From positions 310,001 to 374,000 of the forward strand of contig OZ231128.1 of assembly GCA_965153355.1 (NCBI GenBank): 64,000 nucleotides of DNA. Direction: 5' to 3'. Positions within the stretch are counted from its first letter, which is position 1. Every line of letters starts with the position of its first letter. A program made the translations under genes and the position numbers. Origin of the DNA: Flaccisagitta enflata (Eukaryota > Chaetognatha > Sagittoidea > Aphragmophora). The notes beneath the pieces are model-generated. The model ran no database searches. It saw nothing but the letters and a program-made list of their open reading frames with translations, and was not told where the DNA came from. Of the stretch, positions 37,401-50,622 are shown piece by piece.

Positions 37401-37582
37401 CAAACAAATATAAATACACTCCTTTATTGATCCTACTTAAAATTGTAATAAATCGAAACAAATTCAATTCAAATTTTTTGTAAGTAAATTTTTTTAAAAA
37501 TCAGATCACGAAAAATATTTGTCGTAGAGCATTCTGGTTGGCGCCAAATGAAAGAGAATTATCAAATTTATTTACCCTATTA

Positions 37583-38181
37583 CTATCTAGGAAATATGCT
37601 TGGAAGCACCTTTAAAGAGGAATATATCAACTCCCCATCGAGATAATTAAGAAAATTAAATTAATTTATGAGCATTTTAATCTACATCGAAAAATCTACA
37701 ATCTGAGTGCAATCTCGTCTCTGTGCATGAAACCGTTTAGAAATGCCACCAGTTTGAAGTTGATCAGCCACTTTCAAAAATGGCAAAAAAAAAAGAGATT
37801 TCTTTTTTCTCCTACCCCTCCATCTTTGAATTGCTCTCAAATTTTACTCAGGAATGATAGAAACTTAAGGATTGCGCCACTGGTTAGCTCTTGAGCTCTA
37901 GTTTAATAATCTCATGGATTTTTAGTCAGATCTCAAGAGGGAAGTAGCCCAATTTTGCTGCCAAAATGACCAAAATTTACCATTTTTACCACAACCACCT
38001 CTTAGTTGTGATAAACAAACCAAACTTGTGGTTCCTATATTGGATTGAAGATGTTTTTCTCTTTTGTTATAGTTAGAATGATTATGAAAATAACCAGAAA
38101 CATTCAGGTATATGAGTTTTGAGTGCATAAGGGGGAAGCATACTACAAACGCAAGTGCTTCCAAACTTTTTACCTAGATAG
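37583..38181. mobile_element. TA-flanked MITE, CTATCT ends, 599 bp
   Basis: CTATCTAGGAAATATGCTTG and its partner AAACTTTTTACCTAGATAG are inverted, with TA outside both (37581-37582 and 38182-38183). The interior shares ATCTGAGTGCAATCTCGTC and AAACCGTTTAGAAATG with 40542-40940. There is no transposase. Confidence 0.75.
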
Positions 38182-38299
38182 TAATTTTGTTGGAGGGTGC
38201 AATCAGCCGGATGAGTTCCTAAACTTTCACATTAGAAAATGAGAACCATGTTACTCTCAAATATGTCAAAAAGTCGAAGACTGACTTCGACTTTTTTCC

Positions 38300-38640
38300 C
38301 AACCACTGTGTTCTACTGTGGACTTCACCTCCTTCAGGGCCAACTGCGTTCTACAGGACTTCATCTCCATTGGAGCTACCTGTGTTCTATAGCACTTAAT
38401 CTCTATCGGGGCCGCCTGGGTTCTATGGCACTTCATCTCTGTTGGAGCCGCCTGTGTTCTACAGCACTTCATCTCTGTTGGGGCCGCCTCCGCTCTACAG
38501 AACTCATCTCCGTTAGGGCCGCCTGTGTTCTACGGAACTCCATCTCCGTTGGGGCCGCCTATGATCTACAAACCTTCATCAGTCAGGGCCGCCTGTGTTC
38601 TACAGAACTTCCTCTCCTTCGGGGTCGCTGCACAAAAAAA
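38300..38640. repeat. Tandem array of family D end sequence
   Basis: Nine degenerate 35-42-bp copies of TGTTCTACAG...ACTTCATCTC...GGGGCCGCC are present. This is the stem region found once per end in family D (TGTTCTACAGGACTTCGTCC, then GGGGCCGCTGCC). The array ends with TTCGGGGTCGCTGCAC. The plus-strand frame across it (143 codons) follows the repeat and is not called. Confidence 0.7.
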
Positions 38641-38841
38641 TGCAGATCCCCAGAGGCAAGATGTGATTGACAGACAGATTTACTGACCTACTGGTCCACA
38701 AGCGTTCCCCGTTCGCCGCCCCCCCCCCCCATTGTACCGCGAATGAGAAATCTTGCTCCAAGATCCACTTCGTGGCTAAAAGTTTCCTAACCAATGAGAA
38801 TCTCAATCATTAGCCACAGGCCTTGAAATTCTTGAAGGCAT

Positions 38842-38845
<4 letters not shown>

Positions 38846-38910
<65 letters not shown>
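38846..38910. repeat. TC microsatellite
   Basis: About 31 TC copies. Confidence 0.97.
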
Positions 38911-39013
38911 TTTTTCACGCACACGCATGCGCTCAAAGGTCTGACCTACTTTTAATAACGGAAAAAGATCAAAGTGATAAGTTTTTTGGCGTTACACGAG
39001 ACTGAGGTTTGCC

Positions 39014-39335
39014 TCAATTGGGTGCTTCACATAGCAATTTATTTTCACCCTCTTTACATAATGTGAAGAAGCTAATTTTCGGATCCTCATTATTCTTTTT
39101 TTTTTTTAATTAAGAATTGTTTATCTTCATTTTTTTTTTCAATATTCAAAATATTTGGTAAAAATGTGATCTAATGAGGACAAGCAAAATAATTTTGGCC
39201 AATCCCTTTGGATTTTAAAGCTCATTCTGTAAGGGTTGTCGTTTCAAAATTTAAACTGAAAACCTCTGAATTGGATTTTTTTTCTTTCTTACTTTTGATT
39301 TACACCAAACTTATGCTATGTGAAGCACGCAATTG
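39014..39335. mobile_element. MITE with GTGCTTCACATAGC ends
   Basis: CAATTGGGTGCTTCACATAG and CTATGTGAAGCACGCAATTG are inverted. CCT lies outside both ends, possibly a 3-bp duplication. The same ends bound 17603-18126. Confidence 0.65.
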
Positions 39336-40541
39336 CCTCTAACCATCACCACTCAAACCCAAATCGTTTTTTCCGATTTTTTTTTCTATCTGATTGCACC
39401 CTTTATTTCCGTCAATAACTATCTAATCCCTTCACTAATTCCTTTACTTATCATCTCACTTATGTTGTTTTTTTTTTGTTTTTTTGGCTATATCATTCAT
39501 TAAAAAGAATGAAAAAAAAACCCTTTGATCCGTGGGTTTGGCCTGATTTCTTTTGTATGGCAAATACTGATTCTTTTTTTTTCTTTTTGTTCACTATCTT
39601 TTGTCTATTGCCTAATCCTCGGGTAAGCCGGCACTCCTTACATTTATCTGTTCATCACGCCTTTTTTGTCTTCCCGTATTCGTAGCAAGGAATATCGAAG
39701 GGCCTTTTGTTTTTCTAAAATGCTCATAGAGTTCTCTTCACATCTTCTCAATTTATGTCAGCCTTTGATCGCCTCGATTCCATAGCTGCAAGGGCGTGAC
39801 GTCATGAACCCATAATGTTTTCCCCTTAGTTAAGATTAATGCTTTGTTGGAAAGATGTCAGCAATGTTTTTTGGAGAAAATATGAAAATAAACTACTTTT
39901 CTTCTATTGATACATGAGCAAATCGGTCAGGCTATGTGATGTTTTTCCTGAGTTCATGAACGGATAATTGCCAGTCCTTGCGAGGAGAGCTCTGATTGGT
40001 TAACGTGGCATGTCAGGTGATCGCTGATTGGCTGGCATAACATGTCGTGAAAAGACCGAAGTCTAACGTGATATGTGGGGGAATTGTAGCATCCAATAAC
40101 ATTGCTTTAGAGTGTCTAAGCAACTAATCAGGAAATCTTAATCAGTATTGAAACTTAACGTCTGTGACTGAACACTAAGTAAAACTGAATTTTCTTCAAG
40201 AGCTGCTCAAAAATTGTTACCTTACGAGGACATGAGAAATCAGATTTCTCTAGTTGAGGGATGATTTGAGTTGGGCTTTTCCTATGTGAAATGATTTATA
40301 ATAGGCCCGATGAGTCATTTGACCCCAGTAAGCACGAGAAATCATGATGGTTCTAAAACACCGATCCTCCCCACGTATTCGGTCCCACGGCACTTGAGAG
40401 GAATTCACAATAACCCCCTTCTCGACCAAAATTTTGCTTCCTAACCCCCCCTCCCTTCCGTCCTGCCCCCTGCCTGCCCCTGCCATGTCCACCTCTTTCC
40501 CACCAACCCAACTTTTTTGTCCATTCATAACTAGTTAACTA
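39336..40541. other. Unassigned DNA, no gene seen
   Basis: It includes a C-rich stretch at 40440-40500. Short open frames lack domains. Confidence 0.5.
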
Positions 40542-40940
40542 CTATCTGAGAAATAAGTTTAGCGACACCTTCTACAAAGCATATCTCTGCTTCTAAAAAG
40601 ACTGCAAATTTTGAAAAAAAAAAATGAATTAATCTACTTCAAAGAAATCTTCAAACTGAGTGCAAACTACTCCTTGTAGCTCAAACCGTTTAGAGATAGC
40701 AAACAAAAGAGTAGAAATTGAAAAAAAAATTATGATTTAATATAAGATACAATCTGATCTTGTTTATTCTTAGATTTTCTCTGCTTCTAGAAAAGCTAGA
40801 GACTTTGTTAAAAAAGGCAAATTAATCTACTAAAAAAAAACATACCAAATAAGCGCAATCTTGTTTCTGTAGTGATAATCATTTACAAATCCACAACTCC
40901 TAATAACTCCTGGGTGTCGCAAAACTTTTTTCCTAGATAG
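40542..40940. mobile_element. TA-flanked MITE, CTATCT ends, 399 bp
   Basis: CTATCTGAGAAATAAGTTTA and AAACTTTTTTCCTAGATAG are inverted, with TA on both sides (40540-40541 and 40941-40942). GCGACACC / GGGTGTCGC pair next inside. The interior repeats ATTAATCTACT and GTAGCTCAAACCGTTTAGAG motifs. Confidence 0.75.
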
Positions 40941-41286
40941 TATCTCCCTCAACGCAAAATTACTTTCTCTTTTTCCTTGTTGCCAGATTGTTTGTTGATT
41001 GATAACGTTGCCAGTAAACAATCTTCGTATCTTTTCATCGGAGAAGGTGGATTTTCAGCGAATGCTCTCATTATCATGATATCTTCATCACGTAGAAATG
41101 AGAATCGTCCAAGTCCAGTTTTCTCTTAGGCCGAGAATAGAAAAGTTTCTATAGTCGACGCAAAGTTGATCAATTAATCCGTGCCAGAGACTTGCTCATT
41201 GCTCATCGATGAGGCACCTTGGTCCATGAAAAGTTATCATATGCTCTGACAGTGGAGATGAAGATGGTTATCAGAGGCAAGAGAAA

Positions 41287-41689
41287 CAAGGCCAACACCT
41301 ATAAGTCGCGTGCGGGACATAAATAGCATAAGATGACCTAAATTGACTCAAAATAGCTTAAGATGACTTAAACTGACTCATGGTGACCTAGAATGACTTA
41401 AAATGACTTAAAATGATTTCAATGACTAAATTGACCTGATTGGCATTACTGACTTAATATAACTTAATATGATATAAAATGACTTAGAACGACTTAGAAT
41501 GACTTAAAATGACTTAGAATGACTTAGAATGACTTATACCGGTATTTGGGAAGGAGCTGTGAGCCTAAAAAGCTTAAAAACGCCAAAAAAAGTAAAGAGG
41601 GGACCGACCGACTGACCAATGGACCGACCGTCCGACCGACCAACCGACCGACCGACAAAGCGGGGTGTAGAGTCGCGTAGCATACGACT
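41287..41689 (+). mobile_element. Family A HINE-like element
   Basis: It starts CAAGGCCAACACCTATAAG, then GTCGCGTGCGGGAC, a core of about 18 copies of the 10-bp GACTTAAAAT unit, AAAACGCCAAAAAAAGTAAA and a GACCGACC run. It ends GTAGAGTCGCGTAGCATACG plus ACT. A residues lie on both sides. Confidence 0.8.
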
Positions 41690-41900
41690 AAAAAGATAAA
41701 AAAAGGAAGGTCATTGAACGAGTCATACCATGCAACTGGTTGACTTTGACAGCTGCTCCCATTAGATCATCCTTGTATTTTTTCCACATGATAAAACCCT
41801 AACCGACGCCCATCTGAAAATATGATTTTTTTTGTCATTTTCTTTTGCTCGCCAAAATGATTATGCGTAATCATAAACCCACCGATCTATTGATATTATA

Positions 41901-42498
41901 ACGGTAGCAAAAAAAAAACGGAACAAAATGTTTTTTAAAGATTCAAAAGCAATCAATGAGAAAAACATAGCAAAATCCATGACCGTTTGAAAGCTCTGCG
42001 AAAGATCTTCAAAATGAGACCATGCTGGCTGTTCTGTCTTTATTCGTTAAGTAATGAGACAGCAATAAAGAAGAGGTGGTCATGAATGTAAAGGTTGAAG
42101 TCGTAGAAGTTGTTCCCCTTTGTTATCTTATAAAAAAAGATAGAAAAATAATAATTTAAACTTTTTTCCTAGTGAAATTTGTAGTTTTTTTAATTTTCTT
42201 TCATTCTAGACCAATCCCAGATCTGTATCTCAAACCGTTTAAAAGTTAGAGCTTGTTAAAGTGAACCAATATTTTTTCAAAACTTTTTTATTCAATCTGA
42301 CCGCAAATTGAATATGGCAATGTTTTCATTCATTCTTACGCCATTTCTAAACGGATAAAGCTAGAATGACCAGCAACGTCGCATATGAAAGATCTTTTGC
42401 AGAGCTTTCAAACGGTCATGAATTTTCTATGGTTAGAATCATCACTTTAGCAAAAATCATCAAAACAATTTGTTCCGTTTTTTTTTTTTTGCTACCGT
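41901..42498. mobile_element. TA-flanked 598-bp MITE
   Basis: ACGGTAGCAAAAAAAAAACG and CGTTTTTTTTTTTTGCTACCG plus T are inverted, with TA on both sides (41899-41900 and 42499-42500). Inner arms carry GACCGTTTGAAAGCTCTGCG and GCAGAGCTTTCAAACGGTC. It is the partner of 21913-22512. Confidence 0.82.
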
Positions 42499-42843
42499 TA
42501 TCTCTTGTTCGTTTGGTATTCTGGTCATCATCTGCACATTGAGATGTGGGTTTTCAAATCTCAGTGGGTAAAATGTGAGCTGACCAACTACCCATTTCAT
42601 TTGGTAAATCCATGTTGAAAAAACACTTGAATTAATCATCTTCCTCAGTCTGTAAAGCTATGAATTATTTCCGCGATTCAAAAACTTATAAATTGAGTGT
42701 TTGAGAAGAGGAAACGATTGTTTTCTGGACAAACAAAAGAGACGCCGAAGGTTTCAACCGTGATAAAATCTTGAGCAAGATTTTGTTCCGATACAACAAA
42801 TTGATGCGCTTTATTTTTTATTTTTTCATTTGCAATAAGAATA

Positions 42844-43193
42844 CCGTATTTTTTCTAATTAGCGCCCCGGGCGCTTTTGAAATTGGAAAAAAATATTGTC
42901 ATTTTACCCTCCAATAAGCGCCCCCTTTTGATTCATAAACATTCTCTTTTCCTATGTTTTTTACAATGAATGCTATTTAGAATATTAGAAATATGATATT
43001 AAATGTATCAGAGTGATATTTTTTGCTTGTTTTCTAATCAATCCCTGATAATAGACACTGAAATAAGCAAAATCATTTCTCTTTCAATGGTTATTCACTT
43101 CTTCATCTTCCCTCAAATCATTATTCTGAGGAGCAGAAAGAGGGGGGGGGGGCGTTAATTGGAGGGGGGGGGCGATAAATGGAAAAAATACGG
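42844..43193. mobile_element. TA-flanked MITE with AAGCGCCC interior, 350 bp
   Basis: CCGTATTTTTTCTAATTAGC and AAATGGAAAAAATACGG are inverted, with TA outside (42842-42843 and 43194-43195). The interior carries GCGCCCCGGGCGC and G-rich GGGGGGGGGCG blocks near the right end. Confidence 0.75.
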
Positions 43194-43589
43194 TACTCGA
43201 TCAAATACTAAGGCACTCACATTGTCAGTGATGATGGTCTTTTTTAGCTGTGAATATCAAAAAATTTATACGGTCGGGAAATGGCTAAACTTTCTAAAAT
43301 TCCCTGCAAATGAAAATGGGAACACTTTTTCAAAAAGTCTAACAACAGCTCATTTCCAAATTCATCATGACAGTGTATTTCCTACCACTTTGCAGCCAAT
43401 ATTTTGATATCAAGAAGCGCACTGGTGCCTCCACTGATTGATGTGGGTATTTTGGTGTAGGCCTTGTCTCATCTTGTCTCTTCTTTCATGTCCGTCAGTT
43501 CAGGGTTCTCTCATAATGTAAACAATCAAACGTCAGCAACTATCTTTGTTTTAATCTAAGTCTCACCAGATCCTCTTTGCCCTAACCTT

Positions 43590-44097
<508 letters not shown>

Positions 44098-44319
44098 TAT
44101 CGAGATGATAATAATCTTAGACTCATCCTCTCGCCTCTCTTCACATAAATTTGTGTCTCTCATCACAATAATTAGATTTGGTTTCACTCAAAATTTTAAA
44201 AATCCAACATTTTACGACAAAATTTTTCCCGGGGCAAAATTTCGTGACGCAAAAGGACACACAAAAAAAAACATTTTTATTTTACTTTTCTGATCTTTTT
44301 TTATATTTTATTGAGAAAA

Positions 44320-44490
44320 CAAGGCCGGATGCACGGCTACCCCAATCGCGTGCGGGTAGGCAAGGGCTGTATTTGTGGTCACTTGATCATTTCGGCAGGA
44401 GCAGTGATGCCAAAGACCGCAAAAAGAAAAAAAATAAGTAAAGTGTGACGGACCGACGGACGGACCGACGGACCGACAAAGCGGGGTGTA
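44320..44490 (+). mobile_element. Family B element lacking its palindromic end
   Basis: It starts CAAGGCCGGATGCACGGC, then ATCGCGTGCGGGTAGGCAAG, GGCAGGAGCAGTGATGCC, GTAAAGTGTGACGGACCG and AAAGCGGGGTGTA. It stops where other copies continue with GAGTCGCGTGCACGCGACT, so the 3' end is deleted. Confidence 0.7.
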
Positions 44491-44538
44491 AAAAATCGAA
44501 ACCAAGCGATTTACAAACTTATAAGAGAGGTTTACATA

Positions 44539-44715
44539 CAGTTAAAACCCGCTATAGCAGATCCAAGAGTAACAGAAATCCAATTATTACGCATCTAAAA
44601 ACTTGGTCCCTACATGTAAAATTCCTTTAATTTTGATTAAAGCAATAATGGAAATCCGCATTAAGTGGTTAAAAATTTTTGGTTCCTTGGCATCCGTTAT
44701 AGCGGGGACTAACTG
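44539..44715. mobile_element. TA-flanked MITE with CAGT ends, 177 bp
   Basis: CAGTTAAAACCCGCTATAGC and CGTTATAGCGGGGACTAACTG are inverted ends, with TA on both sides (44537-44538 and 44716-44717). CAGT termini with TA duplication are typical of Tc1/pogo-derived MITEs. Confidence 0.75.
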
Positions 44716-44717
44716 TA

Positions 44718-45120
44718 TCTAGGCTAAGTTTTTGAGTGATGACCACCGATGGATTTCTCATGCAATGCTCGTATGCTGTTTATCATACTGTTTATCATAC
44801 TGTTTATCATACTGATTATTGTCCCTACCTACCTACTTAACTATCGATCTACCTTCGGACCCTCCAGCCAACTAACACACCCTCTTATGACAGCGTGCCC
44901 ATGAAGCCAACATTTAGGGTATCAATTTGGGTCAAAATAGGAAAAATGTGAGAGTTAAAAAAGAAAAACAAATGAATAAACGTGATTGAGATTAGACATA
45001 CATGATATTTGAAAGTAAAATTTGCATCCCCTTGGCAAGAAACTCAGATTTTGCCACTATTACTGAAGATGTTATACTAAAAATTTCTACAAATTTCTTT
45101 TCTGTAGGCTGACAGGGTGC
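44718..45120. other. Unassigned DNA
   Basis: It has a short ATACTGTTTATC triplication at about 44778-44815. No gene is seen. Confidence 0.5.
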
Positions 45121-45263
45121 TGGTCGAAATTATAAGTTTGCATAGAAAACAAAAAAATGAAAAAACAAAAAACATAGTTCTCTTCCAAATTCGATTACAA
45201 AGAGAACTATGTTTTTGAAAATGCAAAAAATCCCCGCATTAGGCTGTCTTATAATTTCGACCA
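45121..45263. mobile_element. Small hairpin MITE, about 143 bp
   Basis: TGGTCGAAATTATAAG and CTTATAATTTCGACCA are perfect inverted ends. Inside, AACATAGTTCTCTT pairs with AAGAGAACTATGTT. The flanking duplication is unclear. Confidence 0.7.
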
Positions 45264-45960
45264 CAGTAAAAAGGTAGATTTAAATTTTTTTTCTTAGTAG
45301 TTTGCCTTAAGTAAGAAAGCTTTCTCGGTTGTATAACTGCCTGTGAGTGAATTTTTTTAATAAGTCACTATCAATGATCACTGATAAGAAGCTTCAATGC
45401 TTCGGTAACAGTTTTCTATGATTTCTACACACAAAATACTACTATTTTCTGATTTTCCCCTCATTATGTAAATTATCTTTGTCACCCAAGGTACATAGCT
45501 TTTGACCTCTCCCCTGATTATAATAATGAAAATCCGGCCCCAGCATCGCTTTGACATCTTATTAGGAACCCTAATGGAGAATATAATCAGCTCTGGTAGC
45601 AACAAAATTGTATTGATTGTCATGAAAATGTTATGATATGAAGAGTCATAGGAAAAATTGTCGACGGTTTTTCGCAAAAATGCCACTATTTTGCTGCTTT
45701 TTTTCATATGTACTGTCTATCGAATCACCCTTAAGCGGCTATGTTGAGGTGTACATTAGCGTATTAAGTGCCGGCAGTGACTACAAGACCAAAGAAAACG
45801 TTTATGAGGGGATTTATGACGCCGTATTGAACTTAAAGTAGGCTGAAGCGTTTGCTGTTTTTCTGGGGGACTTGCCGTCTTATGGAGTAGCTTAGCTAGC
45901 GACAAAAAATCGTTTTCCGTAGGGCGGAGCTTGATTTATTTTGGTTGGTTGGTTGGTTGT
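45264..45960. other. Unassigned DNA, no gene seen
   Basis: Open frames of 109 (minus) and 67 (plus) codons lack recognisable motifs. Confidence 0.5.
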
Positions 45961-45963
45961 CAT

Positions 45964-47140
<1,177 letters not shown>

Positions 47141-47384
47141 CATAAACATACACACCTTCATAAATATACACATTCACACACACACGATATTATTAAAAAG
47201 GTGAGAAAAAAATAAAAAAATCATTTGATAAATGAGATTAAAAGAATGACATAAAAGCAAAAATATTCTATGAAACAAAGTCGGGCCTGAAGGCAAAACC
47301 GAATTTCGGGTTTTGCCTCAAAACCGAGCCTCGGCCTTCTCACGGCCAAACCCGCAAGGCCTTAGTTTTGATCCCTTTAGAAAT

Positions 47385-47512
47385 AAGAAAAATAATAATG
47401 ATTATTTGAAAAGAAAAAGGTTATTTGAAAAAAGAATGACTTTTTGAAAAAATAATGATAATTTGAAAAAATAATGATCATTTGAAAAAATAATGATCAT
47501 TTGAAAAAAAAA
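47385..47512. repeat. 22-bp AATAATGAT(C)ATTTGAAAA repeats
   Basis: About five degenerate copies of an AT-rich unit of about 22 bp. Confidence 0.7.
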
Positions 47513-48061
47513 ATTTAGGGGGGGGGATTTTCATTTTAATATCTTTAAATGTTTACAATGATAGATGTATCAAAAGATGACATAAAAGAATGATGCAAAT
47601 CAGATCTAAATTATGCCCAAGAAAAGTTCATTTAAAAACCACTCCAGGTAGAAGGGGCAGTAAGGTTTGAAAACCACTCAAGCCTGATTCTGCTTTGAAT
47701 GGTTAGGGAGCTAACTGCCCTCGTTTTCAAATGACGATTCGGCCTTGAGTGCCCTACTGGTCAAATCCAAAATGGACCGTGATCAGTGGGTGGGAATTAG
47801 CCCAGTTCTTTAAATTCACTTGGATACGGGAAACCTGCTCGACAGACAACTTGCGGTATCATAGTTTAAGGTATCATATTAACAACGGGCTCAATAAGCT
47901 CATTATTCCCTGCCTCTAATATATTAACAAGTGTTCAAAATCTGTGAATTGGTAAAGCAAGAAACCTAAGGGTCATCTTTCATATTTTTCATTAGTTATC
48001 TGTTCAATAAGGTAAAACCCAAAATTCATCAAAAAATGTAAAAAAAATTGAAATTGTTTTT

Positions 48062-48288
48062 AGTCGCGTGCACGCGACTCTTTGACCCGCTCTGTCCGTC
48101 TGTCGGTCGGTCGGTCGGTCGGTCACACATCATTTTAAGTCATCTAAAGTAACTTTAAGTCATCTTAAGTTATTTCAAGACAATTTACACTTAGTATTGT
48201 AGGCTTTTGGTCTTTTAGTCTTTTAGTCTTCTAGTCTTTTGGTCTCATGGTCTTAACAACCGCACGCGACTGTAAGGTGTTGGCCTTG
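48062..48288 (-). mobile_element. Family A HINE-like element
   Basis: The palindromic end AGTCGCGTGCACGCGACT is followed by CCCGCTCTGTCCGTC and a GTCG run. A TAAGTCATCT core and a GTCTTTTA core come next. The other end reads ACCGCACGCGACTG and GGTGTTGGCCTTG. Confidence 0.78.
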
Positions 48289-48338
48289 TTATTGAAGGTG
48301 GCGCTTATTGGAGGATAAGATACTACGCGAATTAAAAA

Positions 48339-48522
48339 CAAGGCCGGATACACGGCTACCGAAGTCGCGTGCGGGTGGGCAGGGGCCATTTTTGAGGTCA
48401 CCAGACCATTTGGGCAAGCGCAGTGAGGTCAAAGAAATAAAATCATAAAAAAAAGTAAAGTGTGACCAACCGACCGACCGACCGACGGACAAAGCGGGTT
48501 GTAGAGTCGCGTGCACGCGACT
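48339..48522 (+). mobile_element. Family B HINE-like element
   Basis: It runs from CAAGGCCGGATACACGGC to GTAGAGTCGCGTGCACGCGA plus CT. Its 184 bp are nearly colinear with 8337-8525. A residues flank both sides. Confidence 0.8.
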
Positions 48523-49003
48523 TAAAACTCGGGACATGATTTATTGGTGACCAAATTGAAGCTTTTTTCAAGGGCTTTCTTTTGAGCGCAATCCCACATA
48601 TGTAGCTTTATTCGTTTAGAAATTACACTCAAATGAGTCAAAATTTCAAAGTGCAGTAAGAGGAAAAAAAGGATGTTCTGGGGTGAAGATGATGGAGTAA
48701 TTGCACTGCCATGAGCAATCGGGTATTGTTCTACTCATGCTTTCTGCTTTTATAGTTCTTATATTTGTGTCCTTCAATGTCTATGATGAAACATGAAGCA
48801 CCGATTGCAATTAAATGTGATAAAACCTTTACAATCATCTTGGATCAAACTGAAAATCAAAGGCGAAAATACGCGAAGTATATGTCACTTTTGCACAGCT
48901 ATTTTTCTGCATTAACTTGATTCTGGTGGCTAAAAATCTTTGACATGATGCAGGGAAACTCAAATAAATCAAACCAGCTCGCAAAAAGCCGCTCAGAAGA
49001 AAA

Positions 49004-50570
49004 CAAGGCCAACACTTATAAGTCGCGTGCAGGACAAAAATAACTGAACTGACCTGACTCCTTATTCTATCTTTTTATCGAAAATCAGACTTAAACCAGA
49101 CCCAAACCAGACTCAAACCAGACTAAAACCAGACTCAAACCAGACTCAAACCAGAATTAAACCAGACCTAAACCAGACCAAAACCAGATGTAAACCAGAC
49201 ATAAACCAGACATAAACCAGACATAAACCAGACATAAACCAGACATAAACCAGACATAAACCAGACATAAACCAGACTTAAACCAGCCTTAAACCAGACA
49301 TGAACCAGACTCAAACCAGACTTAAACCAGACTCAAACCAGACCCAAACCAGCAGACTTAAACCAGCCGACTTAAACCAGCATACTTAAACCAGCATACT
49401 TCAACCAGCAGACTCAAACCAGCAGACTCAAACCAGCTGACTCAAACCAGCAGACTCAAACCAGCAGACTCAAACCAGCAGACTTAAACCAGAAGACTTA
49501 GACCAGCAGACTTAAACCAGCAGACCTAAACCAGCAGACTTAAACCAGCAGACTTAAACCAGCAGACTTAAACCAGCAGACTTAAACCAGCCAACTTAAA
49601 CCAGCCAACTTAAACCAGCCAACTTAAACCAGCAGACTTAAACCAGCAGACTTGACCAGCAGACTTAAACCAGGAGACCTTAATCAGCCAACTTGAAACC
49701 AGCAGACTTGACATGACATATATGACAAAACATACCAAAAAACATAAATGACCATAACATACCAAAAAACATAAATGACCAAAAAATAAAAAAACAACAA
49801 AATTTTAAAAAAATATAAAATAACAAAAAAACCAAAAACCCAAAAACAAAAAAACAAAAAAAAAAAAACAAAAAAAAAAACAACCCCCCCCAAAAAAAAA
49901 ACAAAAAACCATATTAAATGACCAAAAATGACCTGAAATGTTCCAAAATGACTTAAAATGACTTAAAACTATTTTTAATGCCCAAAAATGACACAAATGG
50001 TTTAAATGTACAAAGTGACATGAATGATCAAAAATGACCAAAAATGACTAAAAGCAACCAAAAATAACTAAACGCAACCAAAAATGACCAAAAACAAAAA
50101 AAATGACTCAAAATGACTCCAGACGACCAAAATTGACCAAAAACGACGCAAAAAAGCAAAGTGTTACTAAAAACTACAAAAGCCAAAAAATAACTTAGAG
50201 TGACTTAGAATGACTTAGAATGACTTGTAATGACTTAGAATGACTTGTAATGACTTAGAACGACTTAGAATAACTTAGAATGACTAAGAATGACTTAAAA
50301 TGACTTATAATAATATAAAATGACAAAAATGACAAAAAATGACAAAATGACTTAAGTGACTAAAATTAACTGAAAATGACTGGAAATGACTTAGAATGAC
50401 TTAAAATGACTTAAAATGATGTAAAATACCCTAAAATGACGTAAAACGACAAAAAAAAGCAAAGTGTTACGGACGGACGGACGGACGGACGGACGGACGG
50501 ACGGACGGACGGACGGACGGACCGACGGACAGACCGACAGAGAGGGTTATAGAGTACCGTGCACGCGACT
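49004..50570 (+). mobile_element. Family A HINE-like element, long copy
   Basis: It starts CAAGGCCAACACTTATAAG, then CCTGACTCCTTATTC. A core of 11-13-bp AAACCAGACTT units (49080-49680) is followed by AT-rich DNA, a GACCAAAAAT core, and then GACTTAGAAT core (50195-50440). A (GGAC)n run and the palindromic end GTGCACGCGACT close it. Three different tandem cores lie in one element. Confidence 0.8.
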
Positions 50571-50622
50571 AAAAAAGTCCAATTCAAGCTCTTTTATGAA
50601 AAACTTGCGTTTTCTTTTTTTT

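Noticed and set aside
38239-38670. 143-codon frame with Leu/His-rich repeats
   Set aside because: It coincides with the tandem array derived from family D ends. The repeat explains the open frame.
49680-50041. Hydrophobic minus-strand frames resembling membrane proteins
   Set aside because: They arise from A-rich tandem cores (ACCAAAAAAC, GACCAAAAAT) inside a family A element.
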